A stretch of 64,000 bases of DNA from Spectribacter hydrogenoxidans (GTDB lineage: Bacteria > Pseudomonadota > Gammaproteobacteria > Nevskiales > Salinisphaeraceae), in assembly GCF_031846275.1 (NCBI RefSeq), contig NZ_JAVRIB010000005.1, positions 62,001 to 126,000 on the forward strand. Direction: 5' to 3'. The position numbers were made by a program, and so were the translations under genes. Shown piece after piece: positions 49,640-59,200 of the stretch (within the stretch, counting starts at the first letter, position 1; each line of letters starts with the position of its first letter). Under the pieces are notes generated by a model. The model worked only from the letters and a program-made list of their open reading frames with translations. It was not told the DNA's origin and did no database searches.

Positions 49640-50107
49640 CTACTCACGCGCCGGCTCGGGAAAAGATATTCGACTATGCAAGGAATTCATAATTGGGTTC
49701 TTAAACTCTCCCTCACCATCAACCCCCGTACCAAACGACTCTAAAGAATCGATATAGCTTTTCGCTTCGCGGTCCGCCATGTGAATATCGCCTATATCTG
49801 CGTTATACAACCATTCTATGAAATTTCCCGCTACAGCATTACCGTTGGACGGGAAAATACCCTCTATGACTTTTGTCGCCACCTGAACAAGCTCTCGGTC
49901 TTCAACATTTGGGCCGCCATCCGGATCGACACCGAAATTAAGCTCAAGAAAAATTTTTGAACAACCTAAGACTAGTTCAAATATGGCCACATTACTTTCC
50001 GGCGATGGGTTCGGCGGATATTGTCGCATTGGGACTGAGTTAAATAATGGGCCTAACACCTTGATCACCTGCCCCACCACCTTCGCCTTTTTAAGAGACC
50101 TAAACAT
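49640..50107 (-). CDS. Hypothetical protein in trpE-trpG insertion (155 aa)
   Basis: The protein has no recognised domain. It begins MFRSLKKAKVVGQVIKVLGPLF, with a basic amphipathic N-terminus, then ESNVAIFELVLGCSKIFLELNFGVDP and an acidic region. The ribosome-binding site GAGGAG lies 8 nt before ATG 50107. AT-rich composition sets it apart from trp genes. It follows the HEPN-like gene in the same orientation after 110 nt, so it could be a partner, but nothing proves it. Confidence 0.55.
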   Translation of the reverse strand: MFRSLKKAKVVGQVIKVLGPLFNSVPMRQYPPNPSPESNVAIFELVLGCSKIFLELNFGVDPDGGPNVEDRELVQVATKVIEGIFPSNGNAVAGNFIEWLYNADIGDIHMADREAKSYIDSLESFGTGVDGEGEFKNPIMNSLHSRISFPEPARE

Positions 50108-50217
50108 TTGGATAGCTCCTCGCTCATACCATACGGCTTACAATCGATAACGGCTCGTTACCCCTGACATTAGCCGCGCTGAAGAAAAATAGTGACCGTG
50201 CGTGCCCTCGAAAGCAT

Positions 50218-50937
50218 TTACGTCTTTACTGAGAGCCGTTTTTGCCTACTACAAAGTTCCGTCATTTCAGTTGACAGCGACGAGAGGGCATCCTCAACAC
50301 ACCCCAAACAATACTCAAGATAGCCTTTATTTATCGAGACTGCACCATAAACCTCATTCAAATCCTTATTTTCCGAAATAATTCCCCGGATCATGCTCGA
50401 ATTTTTGCATTGCTCTATGCTCCCGTTTGCATGCACCAATGCGTTGCGTATCTGAACGATATCCTCAATTCTCTTCCAGGAAACCCGGTCCAGCGCAAAT
50501 CCGCCAAACCTTGCCAAGTATTTCTTGCGTTTCTCCACCACGCCGCCATTTATATCGCTTGGCCTCAATTCTTCCTGTGTAATGAGCTGCACATCTCGGC
50601 AAATTTGCGACAGGGTTGTCTCCACGAATGAAGTGATCACGGTGACCGTGGACGCGCGGAACATGCCCCGCACCACTTGATCCCAATGAACCGGGTAGTG
50701 CCACGCCCAGAACTCCCCCCGGTCATCATCGTCGAGCGCGTCCGCTTCGGGGCGAAGATCCTCGATTTCCGCCTGTTCTGCGTGGTCTACCAGTTGCTCC
50801 ATTTTGAGGGCGTAACGCCTTAGATCCGCAAACTCTTCATATGCCCTGTTCGCGGCTAGCAACCCCCACTCATCACCTTCTAAGAGCGCGCACCTAAATT
50901 TCTCGCGGATATGCTCCGGGGGATTCGGTATGTCCAT
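50218..50937 (-). CDS. HEPN-like protein, possible RNase
   Basis: The protein has 239 aa, mainly helical. The motif RNALVHANG (164-172) contains the R-x4-H signature of HEPN domains, many of which are RNases in toxin-antitoxin, abortive infection and other conflict systems. An upstream helix FVETTLSQICRDVQ fits the HEPN bundle. Assignment rests on this motif and helical pattern, so is tentative. TAGGA precedes ATG 50937 by 6 nt. Composition is AT-rich compared with trpE upstream. It may be co-transcribed with the 155-aa gene downstream. Confidence 0.6.
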   Translation of the reverse strand: MDIPNPPEHIREKFRCALLEGDEWGLLAANRAYEEFADLRRYALKMEQLVDHAEQAEIEDLRPEADALDDDDRGEFWAWHYPVHWDQVVRGMFRASTVTVITSFVETTLSQICRDVQLITQEELRPSDINGGVVEKRKKYLARFGGFALDRVSWKRIEDIVQIRNALVHANGSIEQCKNSSMIRGIISENKDLNEVYGAVSINKGYLEYCLGCVEDALSSLSTEMTELCSRQKRLSVKT

Positions 50938-51017
50938 ACGCAATCCTAATTAAGGCAGCAACCGGTAGCCTTCGCAGATGGGTTTTTGCAGGGAATTCGT
51001 CGCATCGACCCACAAAA

Positions 51018-51043
51018 GATCTGCACTAATCTGCGGTTCTAAA
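51018..51043. repeat. Third copy of the ATCTGCG-type repeat end
   Basis: GATCTGCACTAATCTGCGG at 51018-51036 resembles the right end of the 48736-48893 element and lies just after the trpE stop, at the border of the AT-rich insertion. A shorter CGCAGAT word lies at ~50976. These may be remains of the same repeat family. Confidence 0.45.
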
Positions 51044-51048
51044 CAACT

Positions 51049-52515
51049 TCAGGAGTTCAACCCCCGCGCTGCCATCGCCGCCGCGCGCATCACCGCACGG
51101 GCCTTGTTCATGGTCTCCTCCCACTCGCTGGTGGGCTGCGAATCGGCCACGATGCCGCCGCCGGCCTGGACGTGGATTTCGCCATCCTTGAGCACGGCGG
51201 TGCGGATGGCAATGGCCAGGTCCATGTCACCGTTGTCGGCCAGATAGCCCACCGCCCCGCCGTAGACCCCGCGCTTGACGGGTTCCAGCTCGTCGATGAT
51301 CTCCATCGCCCGTATCTTGGGCGCGCCGGACAGGGTGCCGGCCGGGAACGTGGCCTTGAGCGCATCCAGCGGCCGCAGGCCCGCACGCAGGCGGCCGGTG
51401 ACGTTGGACACGATGTGCATGACGTGCGAGTAGCGCTCGATCACCATGCGGTCGGTGACCTCGACGCTGCCGGTCTCGGCCACGCGCCCGACATCGTTGC
51501 GGCCCAGGTCGATCAGCATCAGGTGCTCGGCCAGCTCCTTGGGATCGGCCAGCAATTCGGCCTCGAGGGCGGCATCGGCCTCGGGCGTGGCCCCGCGCGG
51601 CCGGGTGCCGGCAATCGGCCGGACCATGACTTCGTCGTCGCTGACCCGCACCAGGATTTCCGGCGAGGACCCGACAACGTGGTGGTCGCCGAAATTCATG
51701 AAGTACATGTAGGGCGAGGGGTTCAGACAGCGCAGCGCTCGGTAGAGCGACAGCGGCTCCGCCGTGAACGGGGCCGACAGGCGCTGGCTGGGCACCACCT
51801 GCATGACGTCGCCGGCGCGGGTGTAGTCGACGATGCGGCGCACCGCGTCCTCGTAGCCGGCCTGGGTCAGCCCGGACACGAAACTGGCGTCGTCCAGGCT
51901 GTCGTCGCCCAGCGCGGCCTCGGGCAGGGCCAGGGGTTCGGCCAGCTTCGCCACCAGCCCGTCCAGCCGGGCGGCCACGCGGTCGGCATCGGCAGTATCC
52001 CCCGCGACGTGATGACCGATGCAGTAGAGCTTGCCCGACAGGTTGTCGAACACCACCAGCTCCTCGGCCACCAGTAGCAGGATGTCCGGCAGGTCCAGCG
52101 GGTCCGGTTTCTCGACGCCGGCCAGGCGCGGCTCGATGTAGCGGATGGTGTCGTAGCCGAAATAGCCCACCAGCCCACCAGTCAGCCGCGGCAGTTCGGG
52201 CAGACGCGGCAGCGGCCGGCTGTCGGCGAAGGCCTGGATCCAGGCCAGCGGATCATCGGTTTCGACCTCGGCCAGCAGGTCGTCGCCACGCTCGTGGCGC
52301 AGGCGCGATCCGGAAACCCGGATGCGCTCGTCGCAGGGCAGGCCGATGATGGAATAGCGGCCCCAGCGTTCCCCGCCCTGCACCGACTCCAGCAGGAAGG
52401 AGTACGGCGCGTCGGCTAGCTTGAGATATACCGACAGGGGCGTGTCGAGGTCGGCAAGGACCTCGCGGACCACGGGAACGCGTTTGACGGGCTGAAAGGA
52501 GGCGAACTGGGACAT
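51049..52515 (-). CDS. trpE: Anthranilate synthase component I
   Basis: TrpE converts chorismate to anthranilate with TrpG. The protein has 488 aa. The N-terminal feedback region contains LLESVQGGERWGRYSIIG (the Trp-binding LLES), and the chorismate-binding domain contains NPSPYMYFMNFG, PIAGTRPRG, LGRNDVGRV, FPAGTLSGAPKIRAMEII and QAGGGIVADS. No leader peptide with tandem Trp codons was found in the 233 bp upstream. The ribosome-binding site is weak. trpG follows only after the inserted DNA. Confidence 0.97.
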   Translation of the reverse strand: MSQFASFQPVKRVPVVREVLADLDTPLSVYLKLADAPYSFLLESVQGGERWGRYSIIGLPCDERIRVSGSRLRHERGDDLLAEVETDDPLAWIQAFADSRPLPRLPELPRLTGGLVGYFGYDTIRYIEPRLAGVEKPDPLDLPDILLLVAEELVVFDNLSGKLYCIGHHVAGDTADADRVAARLDGLVAKLAEPLALPEAALGDDSLDDASFVSGLTQAGYEDAVRRIVDYTRAGDVMQVVPSQRLSAPFTAEPLSLYRALRCLNPSPYMYFMNFGDHHVVGSSPEILVRVSDDEVMVRPIAGTRPRGATPEADAALEAELLADPKELAEHLMLIDLGRNDVGRVAETGSVEVTDRMVIERYSHVMHIVSNVTGRLRAGLRPLDALKATFPAGTLSGAPKIRAMEIIDELEPVKRGVYGGAVGYLADNGDMDLAIAIRTAVLKDGEIHVQAGGGIVADSQPTSEWEETMNKARAVMRAAAMAARGLNS

Positions 52516-52748
52516 GGCAACGAAACTTCAGGCGAACGAATGGGCATCGGCGACGGCACATGGCCATCAGGCCCGGCTAGACCGAGCGGCGGCGCTTCAC
52601 CATCGCCATGCCGCCCGCGGGGCGGCGTTGCCTATCGAATATCGTTGCCGCATGGAACTCTGTCGCGTTGCGCGGATGCGCCAAGCTTAACGCGTTCCCG
52701 CCGTCCACGGCGAGACGCGACTGTGTCATCAACCGCCAGCCACTGACT

Positions 52749-53438
52749 CTAGACCGAACGCAGGCGATCCAGCTCGCGCCGCATGTCGGCGATGGTGGCG
52801 GCGTAGTCATCCTTGCTGAAGATCGCCGAACCGGCCACGAACGTATCGGCCCCGGCCTTCGCCACCTCGGCAATGTTCTCGGTTTTCACCCCGCCGTCCA
52901 CTTCCAGCCGGATGTCCTGACCGGAGGCGTCAATCAGCTCGCGCGCTTCCCGCAGCTTGTTGAGCGCCTCGGGAATGAAACTCTGGCCGCCGAAACCCGG
53001 GTTCACCGACATGATCAGCACGATGTCGATCTTGTCCAGTACGTGCTTGAGGTAGTACAGCGGCGTGGCCGGGTTGAACACCAGCCCGCACTTGGCGCCG
53101 CCGTCACGGATCAGCTGCAGGCTGCGGTCGATATGCTCGCTGGCCTCCGGATGGAAGGTGATGCTGGCCGCACCGGCCTCGAGAAAATCCCCGATCAGGC
53201 GGTCCACCGGCTTGACCATGAGATGCACGTCCAGCGGCGCGGTAATGCCGTAATCCTTCAACGCCTTGCACACCGGCGGCCCGAAGGTGAGATTGGGCAC
53301 GTAATGGTTGTCCATCACGTCGAAATGCACCCAGTCGGCGCCGGCCTCGAGCACGTCGTGCACCTCGTCGCCGAGGCGGGCGAGGTCGGCAGCCAGAATG
53401 GATGGGGCAATCAGGAAGTCACGATCCGCCAGCGCCAT
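52749..53438 (-). CDS. rpe: Ribulose-phosphate 3-epimerase
   Basis: Rpe interconverts ribulose-5-P and xylulose-5-P. The TIM barrel has 229 aa: IAPSILAADLARLG, HFDVMDNHYVPN, LDVHLMVKPVD, VNPGFGGQSF and LEVDGGVKTEN. The gph gene that often lies between rpe and trpE is absent; the 233-bp gap 52516-52748 shows only GC-rich words and no gene. Confidence 0.97.
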   Translation of the reverse strand: MALADRDFLIAPSILAADLARLGDEVHDVLEAGADWVHFDVMDNHYVPNLTFGPPVCKALKDYGITAPLDVHLMVKPVDRLIGDFLEAGAASITFHPEASEHIDRSLQLIRDGGAKCGLVFNPATPLYYLKHVLDKIDIVLIMSVNPGFGGQSFIPEALNKLREARELIDASGQDIRLEVDGGVKTENIAEVAKAGADTFVAGSAIFSKDDYAATIADMRRELDRLRSV

Positions 53439-53551
53439 GATTGTCTCCAGTCGTTGGTGTCATCTGAGCCGGCCGAATCGGCCCGGCACGACATGTTTCA
53501 CGGCCGGCGTACTGTAACCTACCGGGCATTGCCTTACAGCAGGGGATTGTC

Positions 53552-54025
53552 ATGAGCGTCAACGGCCTTGCCATCGCACTCCACGTACTCGCCGCCGTCG
53601 TCTGGGTGGGTGGCATGTTCTTCGCCTACATGGCGCTGCGTCCGGCCGCCGGGCAGCTGGCACTGGCCGACCGGCTGGCCCTTTGGGCCGGGGTGTTCGC
53701 CCGCTTCTTCCCGTTCGTCTGGCTATCAGTAATCGCACTGCTGGCCACCGGTTACTGGCTGATCTTCGCGGTGCTCGGCGGCATGGGCGGCGCGGGTACC
53801 CATGTGCACATCATGCACGGCCTCGGCTGGCTGATGTTCGCGCTGTTCGGACATGTGTACTTCGCCCCCTGGCGCCGGCTGCGTCTGGCCCTGGAGGCCG
53901 GCACCCTCAACGAGGGGGCCCGCTACCTCAATCAGATTCGCGTGCTGATCGGGGTCAATCTGCTGCTGGGCCTGATCGTGGTGGCGGTGGCCGCCGGCGG
54001 GCGTTACGGCCTGTTGCCGGGCTGA
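53552..54025 (+). CDS. CopD-like integral membrane protein
   Basis: The protein has 157 aa with four predicted membrane helices. ALHVLAAVVWVGGMFFAYMALRP at the N-terminus and HIMHGLGWLMFALFGHVYF in the centre carry conserved His residues within helices, as in CopD-family or related haem/copper membrane proteins of unknown role. AGGGG lies 7 nt before ATG 53552. It is divergent from rpe and 14 nt upstream of rlmH, with which it is probably co-transcribed. Confidence 0.8.
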   Translation: MSVNGLAIALHVLAAVVWVGGMFFAYMALRPAAGQLALADRLALWAGVFARFFPFVWLSVIALLATGYWLIFAVLGGMGGAGTHVHIMHGLGWLMFALFGHVYFAPWRRLRLALEAGTLNEGARYLNQIRVLIGVNLLLGLIVVAVAAGGRYGLLPG

Positions 54026-54039
54026 GCCGGAGGCGCGGT

Positions 54040-54507
54040 TTGCGGCTGAATCTGGTGGCCTGCGGCACCCGCCTGCCCGACTGGGTCGAGCGGGGATATC
54101 GCGAGTATGCCAAGCGGTTGGGCAATGACTGTCCGCTGCAACTCACGGAAATCCCGCTGGGCCGCCGCCGCAAGCAGGAACCCCCGGATGCGGCAGTGGC
54201 CGACGAGGGGCGTCGGATGCTGGCTGCCGTGCCTGACAATCACGCCGTAGTCGCGCTGGATGTGGACGGCCGCGCCTGGCGCACCCGTGATCTCGCGGAC
54301 CAGATCGAAGCCTGGCGCATGGACGGTCGCGACCGCAGCCTGCTGATCGGCGGGCCCGATGGCCTGTCGCCGGATTGCCGGGCCCGGGCCGATCAGAGCT
54401 GGTCGCTGTCCCCGCTGACCCTGCCGCACGGTTTGGTGCGGGTGGTGGTGGCGGAGGCACTCTACCGGGCGACCTCGCTGCTGGCCGGACATCCCTACCA
54501 CCGCTGA
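54040..54507 (+). CDS. rlmH: 23S rRNA (pseudouridine1915-N3)-methyltransferase
   Basis: RlmH methylates pseudouridine 1915 in 23S rRNA. The SPOUT enzyme has 155 aa: MRLNLVACGTRLPDWV at the N-terminus, LDVDGRAW, LLIGGPDGLS and LSPLTLPHGLVRVVVAEALYRA...PYHR at the C-terminus. It starts with TTG, supported by GGAGG 6 nt upstream. It is normally next to rsfS, but here separated from it by 11.5 kb. Confidence 0.95.
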   Translation: MRLNLVACGTRLPDWVERGYREYAKRLGNDCPLQLTEIPLGRRRKQEPPDAAVADEGRRMLAAVPDNHAVVALDVDGRAWRTRDLADQIEAWRMDGRDRSLLIGGPDGLSPDCRARADQSWSLSPLTLPHGLVRVVVAEALYRATSLLAGHPYHR

Positions 54508-54635
54508 AATCGCCGTCAGCGGCACCGAAACTTGCAGCAATCCGGGCGCCGTTCGACAATCGGTGCCATGAACCATTGTCATCACAAATCCAGCCGCCGA
54601 ACTGACGATCCGGATTCCGACTGAGGCCACCTGCC

Positions 54636-56096
54636 GTGAGCCTCGAAATCCTGGTCAATGTGGCACCGGGGGAGACCCGCGTTGCCCAGGTGGAAAACGC
54701 TTCTCTCCAGGAAGTCTATCTGCAGCGCGATTCGCGCCGCGGCGTGGCGGGCAACATTTATATGGGCCGGGTGCAGCGGGTGCTGCCCGGCATGCAGGCG
54801 GCCTTCATTGAAATCGGGCTGGCGCGCACCGCCTTTCTCCACGCCAGCGATATCGTTCGCCAGCACGGCGAGGACACCATCGAGGCGCCCGGCATCCAGC
54901 AGTTGCTCGCCGACGGCGACAACGTGCTGGTGCAGGTGGTCAAGGAGCCCATCGGCAGCAAGGGCGCACGGCTGACCACCGAACTGTCGATCCCGTCGCG
55001 ATTTCTCGTGCTGATGCCGCACAACGAGCAGGTGGCGGTGTCCGCCCGCATCGAGGACACGGACGAGCGCGAGCGGCTGATCGAAGTGGTCACCCGCCTG
55101 AAGACCCAGATGGAGATGCCGGGCGGATTCATCGTGCGCACCGTCGGCGAGGGGGCCGAGCCGCATGCCCTGGCCGCGGACATGCGATTTCTCGCGCGTC
55201 TGTGGGAATCGATCAACGAGCAGGCACGGACCGCCCAGCCCGCGACCCTGGTGCATGGCGACCTGCCGCTGGTCACCCGGATGATCCGGGATCTGCTCTC
55301 GCCGGCGGTCGAACGCATCCGCATCGACGACGCCGAGGCCTGGCAGGAAACCGTGGACTTCGCCCGTCGCTTCGTGCCGGAGATGGTCGAGCGTATCGAG
55401 CGCTATACCGGTGCCGCGCCCATCTTCGACCTGTTCGGGGTGGAGGACGAGATCGAACGGGCCCTGCAGTCGACCGTGCCGCTGAAATCCGGCGGCAGTC
55501 TGGTGATCGAGCAGACCGAGGCCATGACCACGGTGGACGTGAACACCGCCGGCTTCGTGGGCAGCCGCAATCTCGACGAGACCATCCTGCGCACCAACCT
55601 GGAAGCCGCCCAGACGCTGGCCCGGCAGCTGCGCCTGCGCAACCTGGGCGGCCTGATCATCGTCGATTTCATCGACATGACCCTGGAGGCGGACCGCCAG
55701 CAGGTCCTCCGGATGCTCGAGAAGGCCCTGGCGCAGGACTCGGCCCGCAGCACCATCTACCCGATCTCGCCTCTGGGCCTGGTGGAGATGACCCGCAAGC
55801 GCACCCGCGACAGCCTGGAACATCAGCTGTGCGAGACCTGTCCCAGTTGCGGGGGCCGCGGTTCGGTGAAAACGCCGGAAACCGTCTGCCACGAGATTTT
55901 CCGCGACATCCTGCGCAGTGCCCGCCAGTTCGAGGCCCGGGAAATCCTGCTGCTGGCCAGCCCGGACGTGGTGGCGGTACTGCTCGATGAACAGGCCGAG
56001 GCACTGGCCGAACTGTCCGCTACCATTGATCGGCCGATACGCTTACAGGCGGAGTCGCTGTATCAACAGGCCAATTTCGATGTCGTACTGATGTAG
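54636..56096 (+). CDS. rng: Ribonuclease G
   Basis: Rng is the endoribonuclease for 16S rRNA 5'-end maturation and mRNA turnover. The protein has 486 aa: N-terminal S1 domain (GNIYMGRVQRVLPGMQAAFIEIG), RNase H-like/5'-sensor region, catalytic metal Asp in VDVNTAGF and IIVDFIDM, and zinc-link Cys in CETCPSCGGRG. GTG start. It lacks the long RNase E C-terminal scaffold. The usual maf neighbour is absent; the yhdP-like gene follows after 136 nt. Confidence 0.96.
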   Translation: MSLEILVNVAPGETRVAQVENASLQEVYLQRDSRRGVAGNIYMGRVQRVLPGMQAAFIEIGLARTAFLHASDIVRQHGEDTIEAPGIQQLLADGDNVLVQVVKEPIGSKGARLTTELSIPSRFLVLMPHNEQVAVSARIEDTDERERLIEVVTRLKTQMEMPGGFIVRTVGEGAEPHALAADMRFLARLWESINEQARTAQPATLVHGDLPLVTRMIRDLLSPAVERIRIDDAEAWQETVDFARRFVPEMVERIERYTGAAPIFDLFGVEDEIERALQSTVPLKSGGSLVIEQTEAMTTVDVNTAGFVGSRNLDETILRTNLEAAQTLARQLRLRNLGGLIIVDFIDMTLEADRQQVLRMLEKALAQDSARSTIYPISPLGLVEMTRKRTRDSLEHQLCETCPSCGGRGSVKTPETVCHEIFRDILRSARQFEAREILLLASPDVVAVLLDEQAEALAELSATIDRPIRLQAESLYQQANFDVVLM

Positions 56097-56232
56097 CGGG
56101 GCTGCCGCGAGAACAGCTTCCGGCCGCAGGCGCCCACCGGCACAGACGTACAAACCAGTGACACCCACCGACACCATGCCGCCAGACACCAACCGAATGC
56201 GCCCGCGGGCCGACCGCGGCTGAGCCGCCGCC

Positions 56233-59200
56233 ATGCGGCGCCGCAACCTGCGACTCAAGACCTTGCTGCTGGTCACCCTGGCCAGTCTGGTCATCGTGGC
56301 CGGACTGGCGGTGGGCGCCGTACGCCTGATCGACCGCACCCTGCCCGGCTACCGCGCCGAACTCACCGAACGCATCGGCGAGGAGCTAGAGCAGCCGCTG
56401 ACAATCGGCCGTCTGGGACTGGCCTGGGACTGGACCGGGCCGGTCCTGGAACTCAGCGATGTGGCGTTGCTGGAATCCGCCGGCGGCCCCACCGTGGTGC
56501 GCCTGGAGCAGCTGGCGGTGCGCTTCAGCTTCGTGGACCTGTTGCGCGGCGGGCGCATTCCGCGCGACCTCACGCTGGTGGGGCCGCAGCTGGCGATCTA
56601 CCGCGGTGATGACGGCGGGCTGCGTCTGCGCGGGCTGGCCAGCGGCGGCGGCTCGGCTTTCAGCCTGGACGATGCCGCCACCTGGCTGGATCGGGTGGAC
56701 CGCATCCGCGTTCGCGACGGCCAGCTGGGCCTGGCCGCCGGCGCGGACAGCCGGATCCTGGGCACTCTTGATGATGTCGAACTGACCCTGCGCTCACATG
56801 ACAGCCGCCACCGGGTGATCGGCGATGCCAAACTGCCGCCGGCCTGGGGCGACCACGTGCATGCCGATGTCTTCGCCTACGGCGACCTCACCCGCTGGCG
56901 GGATCTGGCCGCCAATGCCTACATCCGCCTCGGAAGCCTGACCGCGCCGGAACTGCTGTCGCAAGCGGGGCTGGAGACCGCCGACCTCGAGGGCGGACAC
57001 AGCGATGTTGAACTGTGGGTGGACTGGGCCGACCGGGCGCTGGACGGCGCGCGGGCCACGGCCGTCAGCGAGGCGATTCGGGGTCGGGATGCCAGCCCCG
57101 TCGCCCCGCCGCTGCGGATGGACTTTAACGTTGAGCCCGACGCCGAGGGCTATGCCATCAACCTCGAATCGCTACGCGCGGATGATCGCCCCGTTGAGGC
57201 CACCGGCCGGGCCCGGGTAAATCCGGCGCTGACCAGCCTCAACGGCGAGATCACCGATCTGCCGGCCAGCCTGGCAGCGGCCGCGGCGCGAGTGGGCCTG
57301 CCCGGCGCCCGGCAGCTGACGGGCCAGGGTTCGGTATCGCGCCTGTCGTTCCGGATGCCGCTGCGAACGCCGGGTCAGACACGAGGCCTGGTGGCCTTCG
57401 AGGACCTGGCCCTGGATCATGCGGGGCTGGGTCTGGAGCTGGGGCGAATCGACGGCCAGGCCACCCTCGGCCCCGAAGGCGCCACGCTGGCGGTCGAAAA
57501 ACTGGCCGGGAGCCTGACCTGGCAGCGCTACGTGCGCGGCGAACTGCCGCTGACCAACGGTCGCGGCAAGCTGAGCTGGTCACCGGATAGCGGAGGTGGC
57601 GGCACGCTGCATCTGGCGGATGCCCGGCTGACCTCGGGGCAAACCACTTTTGCCGGTGGCGGTGAACTGACCTGGGACGGGAACGGCGGTGCCCCGCGCG
57701 CCGATCTGACGTTCACCGGCGATTCGGCCGATCTCCCGCCGCTGTTCGCGCATCTGCCCCAGGCCAACGACATGCCCAACAAGCGGCTGCGGGACTGGCT
57801 GCCGCGCGCGATCACCGCCGCTCGTGTCACCAGCGCCGAGGTGCGCCTGGCGGGTCCGCTGTCGCAGTTTCCGTTCGCCGCGGGTAATGGCGAGTTCCGC
57901 GTCTCGGTGGTCGGGGAAGACGTGGACATGGCCTACAAGCCCGGCTGGCCCGCGATGCAGGACATCGAAGGCCAACTCACGCTGGTGGGCGACACGCTCG
58001 ACATCCAGGCCTCGCGCGGGCGCATCCTCGGCGTTGAGGTGGGGCCGGCCAGCGCCCATGTCCCCAACGTGCGCGAACCCGTCCTGGCGGTCGACGGGCG
58101 GCTCGACGAAGCCGGCGCCGATGCCATGATGCGCTTCATTCCCGCGTCGCCACTGGCCGACAAGTTCGGGCGGATTGCAGAAGTTCTCGAGGTCAGCGGG
58201 CCGGCGGGGCTGACGCTGGCCCTGTCGCTGCCGCTGAAGCCGGATCTCGATGCCGATGTGGCCGTGGACGGCACCATCGACCTGCGCGGCGTCACCCTCA
58301 CGCACCCGGCACTGCCACGGCCCCTGCAGGGCCTGGACGGCGATCTGCGTTTCGACCTCAAGGGCCTGTATGCGCAGGGCATCGAGGGCCGATTCATGGG
58401 CATGCCGGTGCAGGCGGACCTGACCCCGGCCGGGGCCGACGGCCTGGCCATCGATGCCCGAGCCGACCTGAGCCTGCCGGCCCAGGCGCCATGGTGGGAA
58501 CCGCTGTTGCCGGCCGACCTGGTGGCCCGCGCCGACGGCAGCGCCGTCTGGCAGGCGGGCTTGCGGGTGTCGGCCGGCGGCCGGATATCGGACCTCCGCC
58601 TGCACAGCGACCTGACCGATCTGGCCCTGGATCTGCCGGCCCCGCTGGGCAAGCCGGCGGGTACCAGCGCTCCGCTGTCGGTCACGGTCAGCGCCGACAG
58701 CAATCGCATCACCCTGGACTATGCCGACCGCTTGCGCGCCGAACTCCGCCGTACCGACGACCGTCTGCAGGCGGCGGACCTGGTATTCGGCACTGACCCG
58801 GTGAATCCGCCGGCCGGCGACGGTTTATGGGTGGGCGGTCATCTGGCCGAGCTGGATCTGCCGGCCTGGCAGGCCCTGTTGCCGATCGGCGGCGACCGCG
58901 CGGGTCCGGGCCTGGCGCTGCGGGGCGGTGACCTGACCGTGGACCGGGTCCGACTGCAGGGCCAGGCAGTCCCGACGACGCGCTTGCGCGTGACGCCGCT
59001 GCCCGCCGACCGCGGCTGGCAGGCCGATCTCAGCGGCGACGGCGCCGCCGGCAACGTCCGCTGGGAAACCGGCAACAGCCGACCGACCGTGCATGCCCGG
59101 CTGGATCATCTGGCGCTGTTGCCGGCTGCGCGTACCGAACCCACCGATGATCAGGCGGCCACCGATGCCCCCATGGACCCCGGTCAGCTACCCGGCGTTG

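Noticed and set aside
52516..52748. Possible trp leader or phosphoglycolate phosphatase gene between rpe and trpE
   Set aside because: No short frame with tandem Trp codons exists. The frame of ~98 codons there is low-complexity basic sequence overlapping rpe, without HAD motifs.
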